NCBI RefSeq assembly: GCF_020184175.1
Contig: NC_065533.1
Coordinates: forward strand, 20,544,695 to 20,608,694
DNA length: 64,000 nucleotides
Origin: Aphis gossypii
Lineage: Eukaryota > Arthropoda > Insecta > Hemiptera > Aphididae
Direction: 5' to 3'
The notes beneath the pieces are model-generated. The model ran no database searches. It had not been told where the DNA came from and saw only the letters and a program-made list of their open reading frames with translations. The translations under genes were made by a program, and so were the position numbers. This document shows, piece after piece, positions 41,222-52,419 of this stretch (its first letter is position 1; every line of letters begins with the position of its first letter).

Positions 41222-43859
41222 GATATGATGGGTAAAAATAGATTATTGTAATACGCGTAATAACAATGATTTACCTATAGTATTTTGTAAGTTAAAACTG
41301 TTAAAAGTATATTTCGTTGTTATGTGTATACAATAAACAAATACCTTTTAAACCGTTGTGGACAAGTGGGTGGGTGGGTGCAAAATTTGATTTGTGAAAA
41401 TTACGTTAGGAGTTTAAGACTGTACAAAACAGACCATATCTATTGAATCATAACGTAATTTTATTTAATTTTAAACTTATTTAAGCTTGCAGTAACCATC
41501 GTACGATATAGTATAATATTATATTGATAAAATGAGTTAATCTCTATCGTAACTATTTGTACTTAAATAAAACAATTTCAAAAAATAAAAAATGACCAAG
41601 TTTTAAACGCCCATTACTATTTTAATGACAGATTTTACATCAAGTTTTTCTCTTTTCCATAAGTGCGTGAGAAAGATTAATTATAGATTATTAAAAAAAA
41701 AAAAAAAAGGTTTAACATTTTTGATGCACATTGTAAAAACAATTCAAACAAAATAATAAGACATATTTTGGAGATGTATGAAAAGTGAATATTTTTAAAC
41801 TACATTAAGTACGAAGTTTTAATACTTGAAAAAGTAAAATTATCCATTTAATATGATGCTAGCATATTACAGTATATTAATGTATAATAATAGCATAATC
41901 AAACATGGTACATTTTTTTTTATCATATAAAAAAATGTAATACCTCATAATAATTAATATAATTATTATTAAAATTAATATAGCCAAATATAATGCTAGT
42001 GAAATTAAATTATATATTTATTATTATTTATGGTTTTTTTATATGTACAAAAGATATGTATATAATGTATTTGTATATACTACGTATATAAACTAATTTA
42101 TTTATAATAGTCCTGTGGGGAAAATTGATGTCAAAATACGTAATAAAGTAAAACATTTATATTAAAAATGTATAGAATATAAAAAATCCTCTACCAAAAA
42201 TGTGTAATGGAATTTAAAAAAAAAGTCGCTAAAAGAGGTCATGTATCAAAAATTATAAACAGTAGAAAAACCTTTTTTATCAGAATCGTTCGTGTACCAT
42301 ATAACGAGGATCGTATGCAAATTAATTTAATCACCCTTATACCCTCAAAGTGTGTATCTTTATTTTCCATCATATGAATGTTAAAAAACCTATACTTTTT
42401 ACGATTACAACAAACGTAAATATATTTTAACGATTTTATTTGAAACGCCTTATTATGAACGCATGCTGTACGGATTCTGAATAACTAGTAGCAAAAGGGG
42501 AATAAAAAATATTAATGTGCCATCTAAAATTTAAATAGTTCAAGGCGGTATTTTATTACGTTTTTTATTTATGTTTTATAATAACGAAACCGGTAGATCG
42601 CAATAAAATATTTCCATCCAAACACTATGGACATGGCGAATGAATCATATACAGAAGAATACAAAAAAAAATTATTTTATTCTTTAAAAACATATATATA
42701 TATTATATATATATTGTTAATTGAAATTATAAAAAGCACAATTGTAAAAAAATATTTGAATGTGAAAAGTTGTATTAAAAAACCAATTGCCCTCGAAATC
42801 AAATTTGTGCATGGAACAATAATAAATACGTATATATATATATTGCTTTTGTACAAGTTTATATATTTTTCCGGCCAACTCAAATTGTGATTATTTTCAA
42901 TTATATGTATTATACAAAATATAACGCGCTATTCAAATACTATATCTATACTACAAATTGAAATCATGTTAAAACGCATATACATGACATAGATATTATA
43001 CCTATTATATACATTAACATCATTAATGTTTGTACATTTAGAAATATTGTTATTGTATTTATATAAAAATCTACGAAGATTGAAGGTATTCATATTTTAT
43101 GCGAATAATTGAGGTTATTCGTTCTTTACAAGTACTTTTATTTCTAATTATAAAATCAGAAAAAAAAATGATATTTTATAAATATATATTATAATGATTA
43201 ACTTTTATCATATTTCCTTCTTATAATTACTACCTATTATTATTTAGCATATTAGACAATAGACTACGCACTCATACCAAAAACAAAGTTAAAGTAAAAA
43301 AATAAAAAGGTAATATAATTACAAATTTCATGAGTGGGTTACAATATTTTATTTTGAATAAATGGCGAACTCGTAATAATAATAATAAAAAAAAAAAATG
43401 TTTGTTTCTTTGTTTCTATAATGAATGTGAGAAGACTAATTCATAAAGCGAGTTTATGTAAATATTTAAAAGTTGAATAACTAATATTTCCATTCGCAGT
43501 ATTCAAATAGTTGGAAAAGTATCTATATACCTAATATTATTATGGTATAGTGGAAAATATAAACCCATGGCGTTGTGTGCCCAAATTGTCTATTCATGAC
43601 GCCGTGTGATTTTCGTTGTTGAAATTTATGCGTTATTATATTATATTTTATTTTTATTTACGTCATAGGAGAGAAAAAATATGTAAAAATAAAAACGGCC
43701 GATGCGTACCAGAACAAACACGATAAATCGCCACGTGTATGCACATTAAATACGCCTGTGCCAGCTTACACGAGTTAGTGAGTTTAGGCTTTTAGACTTA
43801 CCTGTAATACGTTTACGTGAATATTCGGCTAATTAACTTAACGTTATTACGTAACGCAT
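41222..43859. other. AT-rich non-coding DNA
   Basis: Only a small dispersed repeat fragment at 42272. A donor-like CAG/GTAAGT sits on the minus strand at 43798-43806, but the reading frames around it are closed. Confidence 0.5.
42272..42320 (+). repeat. fragment of the dispersed repeat family
   Basis: TCAGAATCGTTCGTGTACCA closely matches TCAGAATCCTTTTTCGTGTACCA of the 45865-46080 copy. Confidence 0.45.
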
Positions 43860-44150
43860 GAAGAACGCCAATCCGATTGGCCGACACGGGTAGACGATAT
43901 TCAGCTTTCAGGATTTTCGGAACAGGCTTGCAAGTCGTGTTCCAACTGTCAACATAAATATCCATTTCCCCTCGAACGCTTCGAACGCTCGCACGGATCC
44001 ATTCTCCAGGGTGAAAACCCTAAGTTTTTGTTCTTTTAAAAACCCATCCGGAACAGATATCGACAGAATTACTGCAAGGCCTCCGGTCTCTGCGCTCGCG
44101 TTGACCCCGTACGTAATAAAATAATGCATTTGATCAAAAAAAAAAAAAAA
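43860..44150 (+). mobile_element. GC-richer island ending in AATAAA and poly(A), probably retroposed
   Basis: AATAAA at 44115-44120 is followed 15 bases later by 15 A (44136-44150), like the 3' end of a reverse-transcribed RNA. Frames are open on both strands (73 codons minus, about 77 plus), but none has a recognised domain and the plus frame lacks an ATG. GAACGCTTCGAAC, CCATTNTCC and GAACAGATATCG occur here in the same order as in the island at 1695-2016, so the two are probably copies of one element. No target duplication was found. Confidence 0.4.
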
Positions 44151-44515
44151 CCTTCGTGGCAGTACCTACAAAACAATGACCAATTTCATACACGCGCACC
44201 TATCTGTTCGCGAATAACGTCTTGAACAGCGTTTCAGGCGTACTTATATATTATTACTCAATTTAATGTAATCGAATTATCAGAAATATACTGTGTATAG
44301 GGTTAGATAAGGTAATGTACTTGTATAATATGTATTCGTTTCCCAAACTTTTTATCATCACAACTGAATATAGAGCCATCATATGTGAAAAAAAATTTTC
44401 TTACGTATTTTTTATATTTTAATAATATTAAAAAAAAAAAATAAGTAGAAACGTATTCCGCTGTACAGTATAGAATGTGTTAAATTTGAATTCAATTATA
44501 TAAATCATTATATTA

Positions 44516-44560
44516 TGAGATGAAAAACGATTCTGAGCGAAAACACGGTTTAACTGTTTG
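44516..44560 (-). repeat. fragment of the dispersed repeat family
   Basis: Read on the minus strand it contains CGCTCAGAATCGTTTTTC, the family's most recognisable segment. Confidence 0.5.
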
Positions 44561-44999
44561 GTAATCAAGATAACTAAACAATTATTTTCATAATCGTTGG
44601 TAGATATTACAATTTAAACAAATGTTCGTACTTTACATTCTGCACAGAGCAATAAATGTGTACCTATTGATTTTACAGTCAATTGTGTAAAATAACGAAA
44701 ATTTTGTTAATTGTTTTCCAGTTAAACATTCAATACAAAATTGTTCACAAGTATTTCATACTGAAAACAAAAATTCTAAAAAGTACATATAAGTGTTATT
44801 ATCATTTATTGACATTTGATGTTTAAATTTAAACAAAATTGAATGTTTAAATAAATTATGAATAACGAATTTCATTGCTTTGTTATAAATCAATAAAATT
44901 ATTTTCGGGGACATAAAACGTTTACGTATATCATTATATTTTATGCACACAATGATCGTTTAAAATGCAATGTTTTCGGCAAAAATTAATTAGTACTTC

Positions 45000-45190
45000 T
45001 GTTGCTAATAGTAAAATAAACTACTTTAATAGCAATACCATGAAGTATGGGTAAATATTTAATGATAAAGTCTGCAAATAGATCGTCTCCACTCGGAATC
45101 GTTTTTTCGTAAACAATCATTATATGTCATTGAATTAAAATTTAACACATTCATTACAATGATACAACCGTTACAATTTGCAAACAAAAA
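45000..45190 (+). repeat. copy of the dispersed repeat family
   Basis: CTAATAGTAAAAT near the left, GTCTCCACTCGGAATCGTTT in the middle and ATTGAATTAAAATTTAACAC to the right match the copy at 45865-46080 in order and spacing. Confidence 0.6.
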
Positions 45191-45864
45191 CTACCTAAAA
45201 TCAAAGTATTTTTCTACTGCGTCTTCTGACAAAAAAACACACGTCACACACACATCATTACAAAATCACATTTATCGCTCTTCTTAGAATCTAATATTTA
45301 AAAATAAATAGATAATTTAAATATTATGTTACTATACTATTAGCGTTTATAGTTTTATTGACATTTCCGAAAATAGAAATATTATTCATGTATGCAAGTC
45401 GCATGCTCGTTTATTAAATTACTTCCGTCATAAATCACGGAACATAGGAAATGTTTATAAAAGAGAATATTATAATGAAGTTATCTAATAATAAGACTGT
45501 TAACTCCCATCAAAAATGTTATTTGTATTTGCCGTATAATTGTGCAATCTTATAATACCTATAGTCTAAAATAAATCATTAAAAAATAAAATAACGCTAG
45601 CACAATTTTTTTTTCAATTATTTATCAAATTTGTAATTGCGTTTTTTTACTCATCTATTTGATATTGTTCGGGTATACTATGTGATAAAATATAATAAAA
45701 AATTTAACTTAGGTATTTTAATAATGTAATTGTTGTTCACAAAAGTTAAAAATACAAAAGGAACCGAAAGGTTTTGGATATATTTTGTTCAATGTAGGTA
45801 CTAGGTACGTACAATGAAATTTTTCAATATACAGTGTTTCTTTTTATAAAAATTGATTCAGCCG

Positions 45865-46080
45865 ACTGTATTACTAATAGTAAAATATATTAGTTTAATA
45901 ACAATATAAACATATGAAATAATACATACCTAGTGATGTCGATCGATAGATTATTGTCTCCGTTCAGAATCCTTTTTCGTGTACCATGATATAATATTAT
46001 TAAATTCAAATTGTACACTTCCATAACGATAACAGTAGCCCACTCCACACCTACCGTACTGCACAGGAAAGAGGTATCCA
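45865..46080 (+). repeat. copy of the dispersed repeat family
   Basis: TACTAATAGTAAAAT, GTCTCCGTTCAGAATC, TTTTTCGTGTACCATGATAT and AAATTCAAATTG follow in the family order. The 63-residue minus-strand open frame here is a by-product. Confidence 0.6.
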
Positions 46081-48059
46081 TTTTTTTTAAATTATTTTAA
46101 AATTATTAAAATAATATTGTAACCGCTACCATGATGTATGCTGCAATCCATCGGCGATATTACAAATTTACAGATGTAATAAATTATTATTTTCATTATT
46201 ATACACTATTAAACACACATATTTTATACATTAGGATATAATATTAAGTATTTTATTAATTTTAGAGATTTTATGGCTCTGATGATAATGCACTCGTGGT
46301 TATGACGTGTTCACGTATTAGTGCTTCTAAACAATGAAATCTGATAAGAGTGATAAATAATCAAATGTCTTATAATACCAAATGTCATAAAACCAAGTGT
46401 TATTAAACATTAATGTTATGAGGACATTTTGGAATAAAATTAATATGAATATGAGATGACTAAAAATTTTAATTCAAATTTGAATAATGAGTATGTAAAT
46501 AATTGTGTTTAAAACCATTACATTCTATGCATTACAAAAATAAGTAGTAAATAACCATATCATTATTTAAATATAAGTATGGTTAGTAATTATGTTTAGA
46601 TAGACATACTATATTAGTTTGCAGTTACCATATTATACCATCTGTATTCTATACAATACATATTATTGTGTATAATCATTACAATTAATTTAGTCATGAT
46701 ATGATTACTTATTACTAATAACTTGTTAATAATTCCGTGTAGAAATAAGCGATTATACCTATATGGCTATATATTTATATTATAATACATATTATGCATA
46801 TAATTCACGGTCTATTCATTGGTCAATGATAGTGCGTGTTCGAGTAGGTAATTGACAAATTTGAATTATCAGTACTGCAATAATACTAACAACATTTTTA
46901 AGTATAGGACTTATACGTCATTAGCCTTCTACGTGTTTTCATTTCTGTGTGAGTATTTTATAATATTTACCATAAAATTATCCTATCACTGACCTCTGTA
47001 CTACTTACCTGTTTGAGCAAAATTTCAAAATAAAATTCAACAATACTCGTATGCAAACACACAAGCTTTAATCGAATAATTTTATGAATATTAATTTTTT
47101 TCTTTTTGGTAAAAAACTTAGTATTATCGACAGCCGATAATTACTGACTCTATGCACTTACAGGTTACAGTACCGCGTTAGCTGTGCAAGAGACTTCTCG
47201 TCCTTTGATACTTGTAGGGAAATTTTCAAAAAGGTATTACAATAATAAATAAATTGTTTTCATTGTTATTATTATTTATTGTACAAAAAATATAATGATC
47301 TTGTATAATTAAATACAGTATTATAACTTATAAGACATATAAGAGCACTAGACTCAACTCCCAATATCTTCTAAACGATTACTTAATAACGTACACCGTG
47401 TTAATATATCATTACTAAAACATAAAATAAAAAAAAAACGATTGCTATAAGTACTTCCTTCAGTACTCAATAAATTACTGAGCTCAGTTTCTGTCTATTC
47501 TAACCACCTATCTTGTCACTGGAAAAATCCCCAAAACGTATATTTTATTTTGTAGTTTTGTACAAACAAATACTGGGTATTTTAAGTAAAAAAAGTGTAA
47601 ACAGGTTAGGTTAAAATTTCTTTTGGTTTTCTTTTTACAATAAATAATAATAATTCTTGGAAAAAAGTATTATGTTTTGTCCTAGGGCCACTCTATTATA
47701 CCAGCACTGATTTAAGTGTCACACAGGGAGAAATATCCATAAAAACGTATGCGCAATCTCTAGTGATTTGTTGTCTACCCAAGACACGAACAAACGTACA
47801 AAATGAAAAAGACAATTTTTATACAATAGGTAATAAAATAATAAAATATATTATTGAAATAACCGTGTAAATTGTGTACTGCAGTGCCGTCTGTCGATCA
47901 ACGTACGCTTGGCCCGTGTAGTTAGTCGCATCGTATCCAAGAGCAACACGCCGTCCACTAGAGTGCACTGCTAATGTGTCAAAATCTCGACTTACGATAA
48001 TATATTATTTTTTTTTATTATTATTATTATTTACAAATAAAATATAATCAGATAGAATT
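46081..48059. other. AT-rich non-coding DNA
   Basis: A balanced stretch at 47880-47990 starts GCAGTGCCG and ends with the inverted GTGCACTGC; too short to classify. Confidence 0.5.
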
Positions 48060-48150
48060 CAGCGGTTCCAAACGTTTTCAGTTATGCGGATCACCAATTT
48101 TGTAAAAAAATCTTCGAGGCACGCTAATAGCACACCTATATAATACGTAT
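48060..48150 (+). mobile_element. hAT-like left-end fragment
   Basis: CAGCGGTTCCAAACGTTTTC followed by GCGGATCACC resembles the terminal part of hAT elements. No matching right end was found, so it is probably truncated. Confidence 0.35.
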
Positions 48151-48315
48151 TAAATAATATTACAATACATAAATATAATTTTAATATTTAACGTTATACG
48201 AGACGAAACTACATTCAAACGTTCGATACCGTAAATCGTACACTCTGTAGTTAATATTATATTGATTAAATACTATTATAAACAGAAATATTATTAGGCG
48301 TGTAACGAAAAAAAA

Positions 48316-48617
48316 ACGTATAACAATATTATTTTAAATACGTATAATATTTAATATCAAATTATAAGGTATAGTATGTGACAAAAATATATACTAATAC
48401 GTAATAGCTGAATTACCCGGCCTCGCCCGTGTGTATTTTTTGTGTTTTTCGTATTATTTCAGAGTAGGTATCATAACGTATAATAATATTATTTTAAATA
48501 CGTATAATATTTAATATCAAATAAGGTTTAGTATGTGACAAAAATATTATATACTTATAATAGCTGAATTACCCGGCCTCGCCCGTTTGTGTTTTTCGTA
48601 TTATTTCGGAGTATTGG
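48316..48617 (+). repeat. tandem duplication, about 160-bp unit, two copies
   Basis: Copy 1 (48316-48475) and copy 2 (from 48476) share ACGTATAA, TTTAATATCAAAT, AGTATGTGACAAAAATAT, GAATTACCCGGCCTCGCCCG and TTCGTATTATTTC in the same order, with small indels. The CCGGCCTCGCCCG core is GC-rich against the background and may come from a transposon. Confidence 0.85.
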
Positions 48618-49247
48618 TGTACGCGCGATGCACGAGATTATTATTTTTATCGATTAACTTCTCGGAACAATATTCTTATCTACACGACGGTCAAAAGGGA
48701 TTGGTCGCTGGAAACCCGCGGGACGCCGTCCGGCACAATACGTACATAATATTGGCGGTGAATAATTATTATGATATTGTTTATTACGCAACATTTTTTA
48801 AATACGAGAAGAACCTCTGTTCAAAAATTTCGAGTTCGTACGTTGAGGAGTAGTTTTTGAGTCACGGCGATCAGCGCCTGAGTGGTATTTGGATTTTATA
48901 CGTATAGATTATTTTAAATGCGTAAATTAATATAATATTATATTGCTCACGGCTCGTGGGACGGGAACCGCAGAGATAGCTGATAATCGACTCGGTAACT
49001 GTTACAAGCGTTTGGGTTTAAGTCGTCTACTCGTTTGTTTACTGTTGAAAACTGAGCGCACACGAGGCATGTAATAGCGATATAATGACGAAAACGAAAA
49101 ATTCACACGATTTGCAAATCGCAATCGATACTACTGACCCCCCGTTTTTGGGAATTTTATTATATTCAATAGGTGATTTTCTAATTGCGTTTGATCTGGA
49201 ATGTGTGTGATTCGACTGTTTCTGAGTTCTGGCGAGCGTTCACAATC
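48618..49247. other. GC-richer non-coding stretch, probably transposon-derived
   Basis: Contains GAAACCCGCGGGACGCCGTC near 48711 and adjoins the 160-bp duplication with its CCGGCCTCGCCCG motif. An 88-codon plus-strand frame ends at 48853; no domain was recognised. Confidence 0.3.
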
Positions 49248-49889
49248 GTTGACTCCTAAAACCGCAAACTTGAGATAAAATACGGAACGAAACCGCACTA
49301 ATTTAATAGATCAAGACCGCAAAATTCTTAAAATAATTGTACCTACCTATCCAAAAACCGCACACTTCTGATTTCGTCCTCAAAAAGGTCGATGAACAAT
49401 AGTCGTATTAGGTAAGCTTTTGTATACTTTACAATTTATATAATCTATTCAAGCTAACAACAATTTATTTACGATTATTCAAATTTTGAAAAAAAAATGT
49501 ACTCTAAATCCACTCTAAATTTTTTGTTCTTAAAAATTGTACCTAATAAATTCCTTATGCCACCTTAATTACTATACATAACATACCTAATTAAAAATCT
49601 TTGAATAAAAATGCAAAAAATCACGTAAGTCTTAACCACTATACCAATATAGGTATACACAAGACTAATAGCGAATGGTGACAAGTCTTAAAACGTGCTA
49701 TCGTGATTATTACAATATATCTTATAATCTTATTTAATCCGTTAGTTAGCAATAAAAAAAAAGGTGTGCGGTCTTAACCACTATAAGTTTGGGGTATTTA
49801 GTTATATTAAATGAACGATAAAGTGTGCGATTTTTGTCTATCGACATTTTTCAAGTCGAAAACTAACGTTTGCGGTTTTCGGATGCAAC
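49248..49889. mobile_element. inverted-repeat element with reiterated ACCGCA motifs (642 bp)
   Basis: The terminal 22 bp on the left (49248-49269) and the inverted right end (49868-49889) match at 19 positions, with a perfect AAAACCGCAAAC core. Subterminal ACCGCA-type motifs recur inward near 49287, 49315 and 49354 on the plus strand and, inverted, near 49762 and 49822. TTCACA lies just outside both ends but slightly offset, so the target duplication is uncertain. There is no coding capacity; the superfamily cannot be assigned. Confidence 0.65.
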
Positions 49890-50110
49890 CTTCACAGTAA
49901 TAGTAGCGTAACCTGGATTAAAAGAAATAAGAATTTTTTAACAATAATTAGACAAATTTCTAAACTCTAAAGCCTTTAAAAATAAATCAATATTATCACG
50001 GCACTTAAATAAAACTTCTCATCACAAGCGACACAAGCCATGTGCTTATACTTACGAGTTAAATATTTTCATTGTCATTATACTTTAACTGTGTACGTGT
50101 AGGTATACCT

Positions 50111-50176
50111 TTTTTTTTTTTTTGCGGTTTGAACCGACGACCGGGAGGGGACTGCTTCCGCATTACTTCCTCCCGT
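50111..50176 (-). mobile_element. small poly(A)-tailed retroposed sequence, tRNA-like 3' part
   Basis: On the minus strand about 53 bases end in GGTTCAAACCGC followed by 13 A. A perfect 15-bp direct repeat (CGTGTAGGTATACCT at 50096-50110 and 50177-50191) flanks the insert. A poly(A) tail plus a long target duplication is the mark of LINE-driven retroposition. CGGTTCAAACC resembles a tRNA B box, suggesting a SINE or a fragment of a small polymerase III RNA. It is very short for a full SINE and no A box is seen, so it is probably 5' truncated. Confidence 0.7.
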
Positions 50177-50348
50177 CGTGTAGGTATACCTATAGTAGTA
50201 TATTACTATAATAGTCAATAGTGTATGTTGTGATTTTTTAAATACATTTATAATCATAATTATTTTTATTAGTTTTAAGCTATTTTCTAATTTATAGTTT
50301 AAACTCACAAGTAATCGCGGATTTCAATACAAGTATAGTGGGTTTAAT

Positions 50349-50389
50349 AGTATAGAAGTATAGAATTTATAGTATAGTATAGTATAGAA
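50349..50389 (+). repeat. degenerate TATAG pentanucleotide repeat
   Basis: Units of AGTAT/TATAG recur, some separated by a few other bases; three in a row occur near 50371-50387. Low complexity only. Confidence 0.6.
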
Positions 50390-50699
50390 GTCTGTAAATG
50401 GTAAAACAAAATACAATAAATTTAAATATTCCTTCTTAATAATATCGAGGTATAATACATATTATCTACTATGGGCACTGTAGATGCTTTTTATTTTAGA
50501 TTATCAAAATTTTACTCACCTTTCGACCTTTATAATTTCATGAATATTTTAACCAAATGTTACATAACATTAACGCACATAGCAATTACCAAGAACAAAT
50601 GTGAGTAAAATGTTGATAACGGATTTATGAATGTAGTCATAAGAAAACCGCTGTGGCCTTTAAAATAAAATTAAATTGATGCTCAGAATCTCTTTAAAC

Positions 50700-51047
50700 C
50701 AGTGGTTCTCAACCAATATAGTTAACCGCTACCGTGAAAATCTATGCATATAGTCAGTGTCGAATGTAGGGTGGATGAGTGGGTATCCACAGGCGCCAGT
50801 GGCGTATCCAGGGGGGGCTAAAAAGGGCTACAGCTTCCGTTGGCTGTATTTTTTATATTGTTATGAAATATGGAAATTGTCTTACAAATTTGAATTATTT
50901 AATTAATATATTTCTTGTTATGAATTGTAAAATAGAATATTTGAGTTAAAAAAGTATTATTAAAATTTTTTAGTTGTTTTTTATTTTCAATAACTCAAGT
51001 TCAAAGTGTTTAGCCCTCCCCGTTAAAAAATTCTGGCTAGGCCTCCG
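50700..51047 (+). mobile_element. cluster of truncated or nested DNA transposon ends
   Basis: Three transposon-like starts occur within about 100 bases: CAGTGGTTCTCAACC at 50700 (hAT-like), CAGTGTCGAATGTAGGG near 50755, and CAGTGGCGTATCCAGG at 50797. The last has a degenerate inverted partner ending at 51047: GGCGTATCCAG matches GGCCTAGCCAG at 9 of 11 positions, and both sides lead into G-runs and GGGCTAAA. 50797-51047 is thus probably one 251-bp element; the other two are fragments. Confidence 0.55.
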
Positions 51048-51884
51048 AGTTGATATAAGGACGCACTTAAGCGTATGAAAAACAAAAGAATTCATGAACA
51101 TAAATTAAATATGATACAATTTGTACAAACATAAAATATTATTATTTCCAAACTTCCATCAGGAAAAAAATAAAACTAGACGTTAGTCATTAAAAAATAT
51201 TATTTAATGTTTATCTTTTAACTATCCGGCGATGACGTCTTTTACGTAATTGTTTAGCCTTTATCGGTTTATTAGTTTTCGGAGAAAGCCCAACCCGACG
51301 GGCGACGACCGACGACCGACGATGATAAAATGTATATTATATTATTATTGCGGTATAATAATTACCTAATAATAATACTACAGATAAATTTACGAATATA
51401 CGACAGTATATTTTGAACCGTTTATTTTTTGTTCCAATCGACTAGTCGATTTAATTTAAACATTACGATTTTGTTGTGTAACATTAATTTTACAGTGAAA
51501 AAAAAACTGATAATCAATTCGTTTAAAAAGCTTAGTGGAGCCTAAAATAGAAAAAATAAACTAGTGATTGAAATTTAAAGGAGTTTAACGTTAACCACGA
51601 TTAATTGAATTGAAAGAATTTTCAAGATTTACCCATACACATCTCATTCTTTAAATTTAATGTAAACACCATGTTACTAATGAAAACAATACAATTTTTA
51701 ATTTATTTACATAATGACATGTTCTATACACCTAGTATATTATATTATATAACGAAGACAATGGTTTCAGTAAAAATATTTGTAGTATAAAATACACTTT
51801 TTGATTTGTACCTATTTAAAAGGATGTCTTACCTGCATAATAATAATATGTAGTCTTCACCGGTCTTACACACACGCGTACGAC

Positions 51885-52411
51885 ATGGCAAATTTTTGTT
51901 CGCCAGTTTCAACGGTGTGCTGTTAGTTTTGACTTAAGAGTTAAGAGTAAATTGAAATATTTTAAAATTTAAAAGTACCTAGCGGCCCCGCTTAGCCTCT
52001 TATTGATATTATTACTTTCATTAAATAAACTTGATGATCAGTGGCGTCATTAGGACCGCACAGGGTATATATTTCCGTACCTATTTAAAATCCAATATTT
52101 TAGTAATTTGGCCTATTTTATAAATTGATTGGCCCGAATAACCGATAGTGGCTTGCACTTACATAAGTGGCCTGCTCTATAATACGCATGCGTATTAAAA
52201 AAAAATTTAAATGACGCCACTGTTGTGATAGTTTTAAAGTGTACAGTTTCAAAAAAATCATAACTCACTCGAAAATAATAATATAAAAAAAAAAACCTAC
52301 GCGGGGTATAGTAAACTAACCCTTTAGGTTTTGTAACGGGTCAATAATTCACTCTATTATCAAAATACGTTACAGCACACTGTCGAAACTGGTTAACGAA
52401 AATTGCGTGAG
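51885..52411. mobile_element. inverted-repeat element interrupted by a second element
   Basis: Inverted ends of about 35-40 bp share GCAA, TTTT, GTT, CCAGTTTC and GTGTGCTGT in order. The flanks are CGTACGAC (51877-51884) and GGTACGAC (52412-52419), 7 of 8 identical, fitting an 8-bp target duplication. Removing the inner element (52039-52222) leaves about 343 bp of non-coding sequence. hAT-like by duplication length; the family is unknown. Confidence 0.65.
52039..52222. mobile_element. MITE nested in the 51885-52411 element (184 bp)
   Basis: The ends are perfect 13-bp inverted repeats, CAGTGGCGTCATT. The flanks TTGATGAT and TTGTGATA agree only if one base is skipped, so the duplication is unclear. 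It lies wholly inside the outer element and therefore inserted later. Non-coding. Confidence 0.75.
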
Positions 52412-52419
52412 GGTACGAC

